Assembly: GCF_029212375.1 (NCBI RefSeq)
Contig: NZ_JARGNU010000022.1
Location: 1-52,672 of the forward strand
Direction: 5' to 3'
Length of the DNA stretch: 52,672 bases
Source of the DNA: Zhongshania sp.
GTDB lineage: Bacteria; Pseudomonadota; Gammaproteobacteria; Pseudomonadales; Spongiibacteraceae
The translations under genes were made by a program, and so were the position numbers. The notes beneath the pieces are model-generated. The model made no database searches. It was not told the DNA's origin and worked only from the letters and a program-made list of their open reading frames with translations. Below are positions 46,017-52,672 of this stretch, piece after piece (position 1 is the first letter of the stretch; the number at the start of each line of letters is the position of its first letter).

Positions 46017-46973
46017 TCAGCTATCGGTAGTTGCAATAATACCACTTAATCGTTTGGTTATGATTGCGCGGATATCGGCGGCTAACTCTCGATAAAATAC
46101 TCTGTTTGGGGAGTTGGGTCGCCATACTAAAGCGTGTTTCCTAAGGATTGAAATATTGTGTAACTCGCAAACATAAAGTGCTTCTGGGTCGTGCATTTCG
46201 GAGTGCACATATAAACCTGGCAAGAAGGCTACCCCCATTCCCATTACTACCATTTGGCGCAAGGTATCCAAGCTAGTGCCTTCGTAATCCCTTTGTAGGT
46301 CAGCTCCCCAGCGTTCGCATATTTCCTGAACCTGTAAATGAAAGTGGTGTTTTTCTTCTAGTGTTAATATTTTTTCGCCTCGTAATTTGCTCGGTGTAAT
46401 GCTTTTTTGCCCAGCAAGCGGATGGTTTATGGGCACTACAAATTTTAGTGGCTCAATAAATAATGGCGTCATTGCTAGTTGAGGGATTGTCAGAGGTAAC
46501 GGAACGATTGCTAAATCGTAGATGCCATCTAATAAGTCTTTTTGTAACTCGCGGTGGGTCGCTTCGCGAACGTATAGTTTTAAGCTTGCGTGGAGATCAT
46601 GCAGGTCCGGTAGTATATGAGGCAGTAAATACGGGCCGACAGTAGGTGGTACACCTAAGCGATAAGTAATTTGGTGGCCGTCACTCTTGGCGGCGGCCAT
46701 GTCCTCAAATTCTTTCATACTTAGTAAAACTTGGCGTGCACCGTCAAGCAAATCTCGCCCGCTAGGGGAGAGCATGGTACCCGCTCGGGAGCGCTCAAAG
46801 AGAGTAGTATTTATCGCGGATTCAAGAATGGCAATTTGATTTGTGAGTGCGGGCTGACTCATTCCCAGTTCTTCAGCGGCGCGTCGATAGTTTGCATGTT
46901 TTGCTACGGCAATAAAATAACTTAGCTGCTTTATGCTTGGTGAACTTGCTTTTGATGCCATAGTCGCGCCCAT
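46017..46973 (-). CDS. LysR-family regulator, OxyR-like but lacking peroxidatic Cys
   Basis: About 318 residues. The LysR HTH is in QLSYFIAVAKHANYRRAAEELGMSQPALTNQIAILE. The effector half aligns by eye with OxyR: KILTLEEKHHFHLQVQEICERWGADLQRDYEGTSLDTLRQMVVMGMGVAFLPG. OxyR Cys199 sits at the HHF position, here Phe, so the peroxidatic Cys is lost; the second Cys (IC) is retained. So it is OxyR-like in origin but unlikely to form the usual disulfide. It is divergent from the carbonic anhydrase/SulP pair, 108 bases away, so those genes are probable targets. The start is uncertain: ATG 46973, ATG 46961 or TTG 47000. Confidence 0.9.
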   Translation of the reverse strand: MGATMASKASSPSIKQLSYFIAVAKHANYRRAAEELGMSQPALTNQIAILESAINTTLFERSRAGTMLSPSGRDLLDGARQVLLSMKEFEDMAAAKSDGHQITYRLGVPPTVGPYLLPHILPDLHDLHASLKLYVREATHRELQKDLLDGIYDLAIVPLPLTIPQLAMTPLFIEPLKFVVPINHPLAGQKSITPSKLRGEKILTLEEKHHFHLQVQEICERWGADLQRDYEGTSLDTLRQMVVMGMGVAFLPGLYVHSEMHDPEALYVCELHNISILRKHALVWRPNSPNRVFYRELAADIRAIITKRLSGIIATTDS

Positions 46974-47081
46974 TTTCTTATAGCTTAACGATATCAGCAA
47001 ATACTATACCTTATTATTAAACTATCAAAGGATAATCAGCTCCATATTGATCCTAGATTGTTTATTAACGAGGAAGTACCT

Positions 47082-47735
47082 GTGGAAGATATTATTCAAG
47101 GTGTTGCTAAATTTCAAAATGAGGTTTATCCGGGAAAGGAGACTGCGTTTCGGAAATTGGCGAATGGGCAAAATCCGGATGTTTTGTTTATCACCTGTGC
47201 CGATTCACGGATCGATCCTGGCATGCTAACGCAAACCCAGCCAGGCGATTTGTTCATCTGCCGTAATGCAGGAAATGTCGTGCCGCCCCATAGCAACCAA
47301 ACTGGCGGCATGACGGCGTCAATCGAGTTCGCTGTTGCCGCCCTTGGGGTGTCGGACATTGTGGTATGTGGCCATAGTGATTGTGGTGCAATGAAGGGCG
47401 CGATTGATCCCAGTGGCTTAGAAGATCTTCCGCATGTTAAAGAGTGGCTGGGGCATTGCCGTGCAGCGCGCGAGATTGTAAAAGAACGTCACGGCTATGT
47501 TGATAAATGCCACTTAGATGAAGTCTCCAAAGAGAATGTTCTGCTGCAGTTACAGCATCTGCGCACTCATGCTGCTGTGGCAGCAAAGCTGGCGAGTGGA
47601 AAAGTTCGCCTGCATGGTTGGATTTACAATATTGCCAGTGGTGAAGTGGAGTGCTACAACGACGAGCGCCAACAGTTTGAGTTAATGGACTCGGCTTACA
47701 GCAACCTAATTGCCGAGCATGGAGTGGCGGTATGA
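47082..47735 (+). CDS. Beta-class carbonic anhydrase
   Basis: 217 residues. It interconverts CO2 and bicarbonate. Zinc ligands are C39 in ITCADSRIDP, H98 and C101 in VCGHSDCGAMKG, with the D41/R43 dyad of the family. The GTG at 47082 follows AGGAAG by five bases; the frame opens further to a TTG at 47058, but the GTG has better ribosome-binding support. Its stop overlaps the SulP ATG (ATGA), so the two products are coupled, as in bicarbonate-uptake modules. Confidence 0.96.
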   Translation: MEDIIQGVAKFQNEVYPGKETAFRKLANGQNPDVLFITCADSRIDPGMLTQTQPGDLFICRNAGNVVPPHSNQTGGMTASIEFAVAALGVSDIVVCGHSDCGAMKGAIDPSGLEDLPHVKEWLGHCRAAREIVKERHGYVDKCHLDEVSKENVLLQLQHLRTHAAVAAKLASGKVRLHGWIYNIASGEVECYNDERQQFELMDSAYSNLIAEHGVAV

Positions 47736-49366
47736 ATTTCGCTCGCGACAACATCAGGGGCGATATTACCGGCGGTATTACCGCTGGGGTGGTGGCGCTG
47801 CCACTCGCCTTGGCGCTAGGGGTGGCATCGGGTTTGGGGCCAATGGCGGGTATCTATGGCGCCATTGCAGTCGGCTTTTTTGCCGCCTTGTTTGGCGGCA
47901 CCAATTCGCAAATCTCTGGCCCAACTGGCCCAATGGTGGTGGTGCTGGCGGGGCTGTTTGCCAGCTTGTCTGGTGACGCTGCGCTGATTTTTACCACGGT
48001 AATGTTGGCGGGAGTAATGCAGATTGTCTTTGGCTTTCTGGGTGTTGGCCAATATATCCGTCTCGTTCCTTATCCCGTAATCTCGGGGTTTATGACGGGG
48101 ATTGGCGCCATAATTATTATTCTACAGCTGGGGCCGTTATTGGGGCATGATTCGCCAGGAAATCCCCTAGGTGCTTTGGCGAAGCTGCCAAATGCGGCGA
48201 TGGACATCAATTTTGCTAATCTTGCGCTTGGTTTGGGCACTTTAGCACTGGTGTTCTTTTGGCCTGCTCGGGCAGGTAAATATTTACCTGGACCGCTTGC
48301 TGCACTGATTGGGGGTACCTTAATTGCCTTTTTCCTTTTTGAGGTGCCGGTGCTTGGCGAGATTCCGTCAGGTCTACCGAGTATTCATTGGCCGGTCTTT
48401 GAGCAAAGTAAAGCCTTGCTGATCCTCGAAGCAGCTTTCATTTTGGCAGTGCTAGGTTCAATAGACAGTTTGCTGACCTCTTTGGTGGCAGACAATATGA
48501 CCCGTGAGCGCCACGACAGTAATAGAGAGCTGATTGGGCAAGGCATCGGTAATACCGTCGCCGGTTTGATCGGTGGTATTGCGGGCGCTGGCGCAACCAT
48601 GCGCACGGTGGTGAATATTCGCTCTGGTGGTCGTACCCGTGTGTCGGGAATGGTTCACGCGCTACTACTTTTAGCCATCGTGCTTGGCTTGGGGCCGCTA
48701 GCCTCGAATATTCCTCTGGCGGTGTTAGCAGGTATTTTGGTGAAGGTAGGTTTAGATATTATCGACTGGAGCTATATCAAACGTGCAAATCACGGTCCGC
48801 GCTGGGATCTAGCCTTAATGCTGTTGGTGCTGTCGTTAACAGTGTTTGTAGATTTGATTACCGCGGTGGCAGCGGGTGTGGTATTGGCGGCATTAGCGTT
48901 TGTGAAACAAGTCGGTCAATTGCAGATCGCCAGCCTGAAAAATACGCCTGAGCATCTTGATTCTGATGTGGAAAAAGCGTGTTTGGCGGAGTGTGGAGAT
49001 CGAGTGGCGCTATTTGAGTTTAGCGGTCCGTTAAGTTTTGGTGCTGCGGCTGACCTTGGTCATCATGTGCGAGAGCACAGTGAAGTCGGTGCAAGAGTGC
49101 TTATACTCGATTTCTCCCGCGTTCCATTTCTTGATGTGTCTGCCGTATTGGCGGTAGAAACCATTGCTACTGATGCAGCCGGTAGTAATAAATTACTGTA
49201 TTTAGCGGGTATGAATACCGATGTGCAGAAAGTGCTAGCGGGTATGAACAGTGGGGTTCCGGGCGACGGTGTTTATGCTACGCGCTTGCAGGCATTAAAC
49301 GCCGCGGCAACCGTAGTGAAGTCGAGCGACGTGAATGCCGTACCTAGTACGCTTGTTATGGAGTGA
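47732..49366 (+). CDS. SulP-family anion transporter with STAS domain, probable bicarbonate carrier
   Basis: 544 residues with 11-14 predicted membrane helices. The N-terminal ITGGITAGVVALPLALALGVASGLGPMAGIYGA and GPTGPMVVVLAG are SulP signatures. A C-terminal STAS domain (about residues 425-540) has VALFEFSGPLSFGAAADLG and the conserved LDFSRVPFLDVSAV loop. SulP proteins carry sulfate, bicarbonate (BicA type) or other anions. Coupling to a carbonic anhydrase favours bicarbonate. The gene ends before a strong terminator. Confidence 0.95.
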   Translation: MNFARDNIRGDITGGITAGVVALPLALALGVASGLGPMAGIYGAIAVGFFAALFGGTNSQISGPTGPMVVVLAGLFASLSGDAALIFTTVMLAGVMQIVFGFLGVGQYIRLVPYPVISGFMTGIGAIIIILQLGPLLGHDSPGNPLGALAKLPNAAMDINFANLALGLGTLALVFFWPARAGKYLPGPLAALIGGTLIAFFLFEVPVLGEIPSGLPSIHWPVFEQSKALLILEAAFILAVLGSIDSLLTSLVADNMTRERHDSNRELIGQGIGNTVAGLIGGIAGAGATMRTVVNIRSGGRTRVSGMVHALLLLAIVLGLGPLASNIPLAVLAGILVKVGLDIIDWSYIKRANHGPRWDLALMLLVLSLTVFVDLITAVAAGVVLAALAFVKQVGQLQIASLKNTPEHLDSDVEKACLAECGDRVALFEFSGPLSFGAAADLGHHVREHSEVGARVLILDFSRVPFLDVSAVLAVETIATDAAGSNKLLYLAGMNTDVQKVLAGMNSGVPGDGVYATRLQALNAAATVVKSSDVNAVPSTLVME

Positions 49367-49433
49367 AGAGCTCTGCAGCGAGTGGGATTATCTGTCTGCT
49401 GCAGTTGAATTACTTGTTTAAAGTGGAAGTACT

Positions 49434-49467
49434 AAAAGGCGGCCTCATATATGAGGCCGCCTTTTTT
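49434..49467. terminator. Bidirectional terminator between SulP and porin genes
   Basis: AAAAGGCGGCCTCAT pairs with ATGAGGCCGCCTTTT around a short AT loop, with T residues on one side and A residues on the other. It serves the convergent genes. Confidence 0.93.
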
Positions 49468-50891
49468 TATAGTGCCATCTGTGCGCGGAAGGCTACAACA
49501 TCGACATTATCGGCTTCGCTGCCGCCGTTTTGAGTCAGTGGGCCTGACTCTACTTCGTAGGCGCGGCTGTAACCGAACAGTATGCGTAGGTTGGCGTTTA
49601 GGTACCAATTTAGATTGAGACTAACACGTTGCTGGCTGCCACCTTGGATATCGCCATCTTCAAGGTCCACCTCATCAAGACGTAAAGCAAGCTCCCAGGC
49701 GCCCCAGTGATTTTGCGATAGATCAAAATTATTGCGAGGTTTGAGCATTTTGAATTCGCCGTCCGAGCCTTTATAACTGCGTGCTTCTCCAGTTAATGTC
49801 CAGCCAAGCTGGAGGTAATGGGCGTTAAAGCTTAAGTCAGATCCGCCGTCGCGTTGGATGTCGGCTTGGCCTAATTCGGCTTGTGCTGAGAAACGGCCAA
49901 GCATGGCGGCGAGTTCAAGCCCTGTTAGTTGGATTTCCTCAAACCCAGCAATACTGCCGGTATCACTGAGATATAGGTCAGACATATTGGTGGTTTCGTA
50001 GCGCAAACGCGGTGTTTTACCATTGCTCAGGCTGTTATTGTCATTGGCCTTGCGTAGGCCAAGGCTGGCGCCGACGTGCAGTAATTGCCCTGAATCGTTA
50101 ATGGGAGCAAAGGTTCCTCTAACCCCGAAACCGCCACCCTCATCGGCGCCGTCGCCACTGGCCGAAACTGCGTCGCCGTAGATGCCGCCTTTGAGCGACC
50201 AGTTCTGTCCCATGGTTTTAACGTTGATGCCCATCGCGCGGTCAAAATGCGGTAGGGTGAGTGCCGAGAGCAGTGACCGCTCGTTAAACATAATGTCGTT
50301 TGAGCTTTCTTCGACTTCCATGCTGACGGAGTGTTTCTGATTGCCAACGGTTATCTCTAAATTCGGGGTGGCGTCATATGCAACCAGCACGTCCTTTAGG
50401 GAAACGCTGTTGCCGCCCCAATCTGCCTCAATATTATAAGAAAAGTCGCGATTGAATTTACCTCGTAGCGCCAAGCGCGCGCGGCGAAGCTCGGTGCCGG
50501 AGACGGCTTGCGCTGGGTCGCCGTTGCTGCGCTTTAATAGATCATCGTTCATGTGGGTGGTGCTGTCTGCGTGAATGCGTCCACCGAGGTTCATGGTGAA
50601 ATCGCCATTTTCAGAGCTGACCACTAAGCCTTTATTGGCGACTTCAGCAGTGGATACAGCGCTAGAGCGTTTAGCTTCTTCTGTTACTGGCTCAAATGTG
50701 CCGAGCTGGACTCTGTTGGCACCCGGCTCAGTGAAGACTTGTTTGGTTTCACGGTCGACGTAAAGATTTAGTTCCCGCTGCTGGGGGGCTTGGGTAGAGG
50801 CATTGGCTTTGCTATTAACGCTAAGGTCGGCAAATGCTAACTGGGCACCACTGGCGAGTAGGATGCTTGCTGGCAGTAATAGGCGCTTCAT
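49467..50891 (-). CDS. Phosphate-selective porin, OprO/OprP family
   Basis: 474 residues with a signal peptide ending near QLAFA, then a short low-complexity region and a barrel domain. Family features are the N-terminal NLYVDRETKQVFTEPGANRVQLGTF, GDFTMNLGGRIHADSTTH, then ELRRARLALRGKFNRDFSYNIEADWGGNSVSLKDVLVAYD. It continues in amphipathic strands and ends with a C-terminal aromatic-like strand VDVVAFRAQMAL. The family takes up phosphate or pyrophosphate. A Pho-box-like element upstream fits that role. Specificity for phosphate versus other anions cannot be settled from sequence. Confidence 0.92.
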   Translation of the reverse strand: MKRLLLPASILLASGAQLAFADLSVNSKANASTQAPQQRELNLYVDRETKQVFTEPGANRVQLGTFEPVTEEAKRSSAVSTAEVANKGLVVSSENGDFTMNLGGRIHADSTTHMNDDLLKRSNGDPAQAVSGTELRRARLALRGKFNRDFSYNIEADWGGNSVSLKDVLVAYDATPNLEITVGNQKHSVSMEVEESSNDIMFNERSLLSALTLPHFDRAMGINVKTMGQNWSLKGGIYGDAVSASGDGADEGGGFGVRGTFAPINDSGQLLHVGASLGLRKANDNNSLSNGKTPRLRYETTNMSDLYLSDTGSIAGFEEIQLTGLELAAMLGRFSAQAELGQADIQRDGGSDLSFNAHYLQLGWTLTGEARSYKGSDGEFKMLKPRNNFDLSQNHWGAWELALRLDEVDLEDGDIQGGSQQRVSLNLNWYLNANLRILFGYSRAYEVESGPLTQNGGSEADNVDVVAFRAQMAL

Positions 50892-50987
50892 TGATGTCTC
50901 TCCGTAAAAACAATAATAAGGTATTTGATTGAGCCTTATGGTCGTTGGCAGCGAGTACGCAGCTCGGCGCCTTTTTGGGCTGGGGCT

Positions 50988-51021
50988 ATTGTGCGGCCAG
51001 TTTATGACAAAAATATTACAG
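50988..51021 (-). promoter_or_regulatory. Pho-box-like promoter of the porin gene
   Basis: On the minus strand, CTGTAAT (51015-51021) and TTGTCAT (51004-51010), four bases apart, each match 6 of 7 positions of the PhoB consensus CTGTCAT. Ten bases further on lies a -10-like CACAAT (50988-50993), the same spacing as in E. coli phoA. No separate -35 is needed in PhoB-activated promoters. The element is about 115 bases before the porin start. Confidence 0.65.
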
Positions 51022-51164
51022 ACATCGTAATTTGTGACGGTAATACTTCATTCATATTTCATAAATATGACGATTTATTAGTTTGCTTTGCACTTATGCT
51101 GTCGCCAATGTCAGTTGGCATTCATCGAGCGGGGGTGAAAATATATGCGGGTGCCTTGTTTTGA

Positions 51165-51716
51165 GCAGTTAAATTAGCGGTGAGAGTGTGAGTCGCTATT
51201 GCTTGTGGAGCTGGACAACCCCTAAGAGATGTAGGCTGCGGCGCTGTCGTGCTTGTGTACGGTATTAAGGAAATTCGCAAATGTATAGGCCAGTACTAGG
51301 CGATAATTTGGGAGAAAAAGCTTGCTTTTTAATGGGCGGTATTCGGGGTGTGTGCGTGCTAACGCTTTTCGTAAGGTAACAGCACTGCTACGCGTAAATA
51401 GGGTGTGGTTGTCCACAGTATCTGTGGATAACTTGGTGGGTAAGTTGTCAGTTGTGCCTTGAGAGAAGCGTGCATCGGGGCTTTAACAAATTGTTCAAAA
51501 AATAGTCATTTTAATAAAGTATATGTTAATCAATTACTTATGATGTTTTATGAATATTTCCATTAACAAATGTTAGCTAAGTGATGAATATTCGACCGTC
51601 AATCCCTATCTGTGAATAAGTGTTACGTCAAGAGTTTAGTAATGTAACGTGTTACGTATTTTCCCTTAGCCGCCAAACTTTACATCATCTTGCGCTGTGG
51701 TGGTGCGCATCTGTTT
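51165..51716. other. AT-rich gene-free stretch with DnaA boxes
   Basis: No gene is supported here. DnaA-box matches are TTGTCCACA (51409-51417, + strand), a perfect TTATCCACA on the minus strand (51423-51431) and TTATTCACA on the minus strand (51611-51619). The DNA between, 51481-51600, is strongly AT-rich. TGTTACGT occurs twice (51621-51628 and 51650-51657), and GTAAC-GT-GTTAC is at 51644-51655. This resembles a DnaA-titration or origin-like site, but dnaA, gidA, rpmH or a plasmid rep gene are not near. The features may instead be control sites for queD or the tRNA operon. Confidence 0.5.
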
Positions 51717-52073
51717 TTAGTCGCCTTTGTAAATGCATCCGCTGGTGCAAGTTTCTCTGATCTCGACCTGGCTTAGCGCGCTTAATGTTGGTTTGAGTTG
51801 ATCCCAGATCCAGATAGCTAAATTTTCGCTAGTTGGGTTTTCGAGGCCGGGGATGTCGTTTAAGTAGTAGTGATCAAGTCGATCGTAAATCGGCTTGAAT
51901 ATCTGCTTGAGTTCGGAAAAGTCCATAAACCAGCCGGTGTGTGGATCAACTTCGCCAGCTATATATAGGCGCACCAAAAAGCTGTGACCGTGTAAGCGGC
52001 CACATTTGTGGCCGGCGGGTACATTAGGGAGCAGGTGCGCTGCCTCAAAAGTGAAGTCTTTGTAAATTTCCAC
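51717..52073 (-). CDS. queD: 6-carboxytetrahydropterin synthase
   Basis: QueD (118 residues, E. coli 121) makes 6-carboxy-5,6,7,8-tetrahydropterin in the queuosine precursor pathway. The zinc histidines and the catalytic Cys are seen in FEAAHLLP and [12 protein letters not shown]. The strongly conserved [37 protein letters not shown] and the final [11 protein letters not shown] are near-identical to the E. coli form. I chose GTG 52073 because GGAG lies six bases upstream; a TTG at 52085 is also open. The other pathway genes are not in the window. Confidence 0.96.
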   Translation of the reverse strand: MEIYKDFTFEAAHLLPNVPAGHKCGRLHGHSFLVRLYIAGEVDPHTGWFMDFSELKQIFKPIYDRLDHYYLNDIPGLENPTSENLAIWIWDQLKPTLSALSQVEIRETCTSGCIYKGD

Positions 52074-52314
52074 GGGCGGCTCCAAGGGTGGTTTCGATAT
52101 TAGTGATGCGACCGGTATAGGGTGCTAGTGTATTGGCCGGTCGAATTTGCGCCAATGGTAATCAGCTCTGGGGGTGCTGTACAGTCTGCTTTAATTTTGC
52201 GGGCGGCAAAGCGGCTATGTTTGCAGATATACTTGCTTTTTCTGTATAAAAAATGAGCAAAATCAGTGTTATAGCTTTTTTTTAAAGAAAATGTAAAAAA
52301 AATGCCCAGAGCGT

Positions 52315-52342
52315 TTGACAGGGGGAGTGGTTACTGTAGAAT
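52315..52342 (+). promoter_or_regulatory. Sigma70 promoter of the tRNA-Val/tRNA-Asp operon
   Basis: A perfect -35 TTGACA (52315-52320), 16-base spacer and -10 TAGAAT (52337-52342), followed by a GCGCC discriminator typical of stable RNA promoters. It is 23 bases from the first tRNA. Confidence 0.9.
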
Positions 52343-52365
52343 GCGCCTCACTCGATCGATGAGAG

Positions 52366-52441
52366 GGGTGATTAGCTCAGCTGGGAGAGCATCTGCCTTA
52401 CAAGCAGAGGGTCGGCGGTTCGATCCCGTCATCACCCACCA
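52366..52441 (+). tRNA. tRNA-Val(TAC)
   Basis: Complete with acceptor GGGTGAT/ATCACCC, discriminator A and encoded CCA. The anticodon stem TCTGC/GCAGA closes loop CTTACAA, giving TAC at 52399-52401. It is very close to E. coli tRNA-Val(UAC). Confidence 0.97.
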
Positions 52442-52460
52442 TTATCGTGTAAAAGTATGC

Positions 52461-52537
52461 GGACCGGTAGTTCAGTTGGTTAGAATGCCGGCCTGTCACG
52501 CCGGAGGTCGCGGGTTCGAGTCCCGTCCGGTCCGCCA
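52461..52537 (+). tRNA. tRNA-Asp(GTC)
   Basis: Complete with acceptor GGACCGG/CCGGTCC, discriminator G and encoded CCA. Anticodon GTC at 52495-52497. It follows tRNA-Val by 19 bases and should share its transcript. Confidence 0.97.
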
Positions 52538-52617
52538 ACTTTTTATTTAGACCTCCCCTGTTTTTTTATCTTGCCTAATTGATGCGCCAGCATCGCATTG
52601 GGTTTGATGCTGTTTCT

Positions 52618-52672
52618 GGACCGGTAGTTCAGTTGGTTAGAATGCCGGCCTGTCACGCCGGAGGTCGCGGGT
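52618..52672 (+). tRNA. tRNA-Asp(GTC), second copy, cut by window end
   Basis: The visible 55 bases are identical to the first tRNA-Asp through the T-arm start. The 3' part lies outside the window. The spacer between the copies holds a short hairpin GATGC-GCCA-GCATC near 52581-52594. Confidence 0.93.

Noticed and set aside
47001-47081. OxyR-type ATAG-N7-CTAT operator
   Set aside because: Several ATAG/CTAT words occur but not at the required spacing.
50925-51164. 79-codon frame upstream of the porin
   Set aside because: It runs across the Pho-box promoter in the opposite direction and shows no family features.

Overview
The window reads as chromosomal DNA of a gammaproteobacterium. The order thrS-infC-rpmI-rplT-pheS-pheT-ihfA-merR followed by tRNA-Pro is a classic gammaproteobacterial block. 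FabY, a QueD very close to the enterobacterial form, a gpx/OhrR-type pair, FliK and several multidomain sensor kinases suggest a free-living aquatic lineage, possibly marine and near Pseudomonas or the Cellvibrionales. The taxonomic placement is inference from gene content only.

Left end (1-5351): an accessory region. A broken IS66-type insertion sequence (tnpC frameshifted, tnpB truncated) abuts the C-terminal part of an HK97-type phage major capsid gene with no other phage genes near it. A 353-base gene-free stretch rich in inverted repeats follows. Then comes a tight three-gene cassette: an unrecognised protein, a PIN-domain nuclease and a phosphoribosyltransferase. The cassette ends in a strong terminator and lies next to the 3' end of a tRNA-Asn gene, a usual integration site. 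This cassette is the best candidate in the window for an undescribed system.

5551-16548: core genes. uvrB and tRNA-Val(GAC) come first, then a 74-base tandem repeat array built of three hairpins per unit, then a secreted DUF2780-type protein. The translation operon follows (thrS, infC with an ATT start, rpmI, rplT, pheS, pheT, ihfA and a MerR-type gene), and tRNA-Pro(GGG) closes the block.

16678-28451: a FabH-like ketosynthase, a protein tyrosine phosphatase, and a signalling operon (DAHL-type histidine kinase, double-receiver protein, TonB-like protein). These are followed by a FliK/FlhB-C-terminal-like pair, gpx with an OspR/OhrR-type regulator, and the three-subunit proton-translocating transhydrogenase pntAA-pntAB-pntB.

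28865-45966: a MASE1/CHASE histidine kinase and an AcrR-type repressor divergent from an RND efflux pair across a perfect 17-base inverted repeat. Then come CvfB, a GlxA-type AraC regulator, fabY and a PilZ protein. An operon of SRPBCC protein, nitroreductase and dienoyl-CoA isomerase, an acyltransferase and a PQQ-dependent quinohemoprotein dehydrogenase complete the region.

46017-52672: an OxyR-like LysR regulator lacks the peroxidatic cysteine and is divergent from a coupled beta-carbonic anhydrase/SulP pair, which probably serves inorganic carbon uptake. A phosphate-selective-type porin with a Pho-box-like promoter follows. Next are an AT-rich stretch with DnaA boxes, queD, and a tRNA operon (Val-TAC, Asp-GTC, second Asp cut by the window end).
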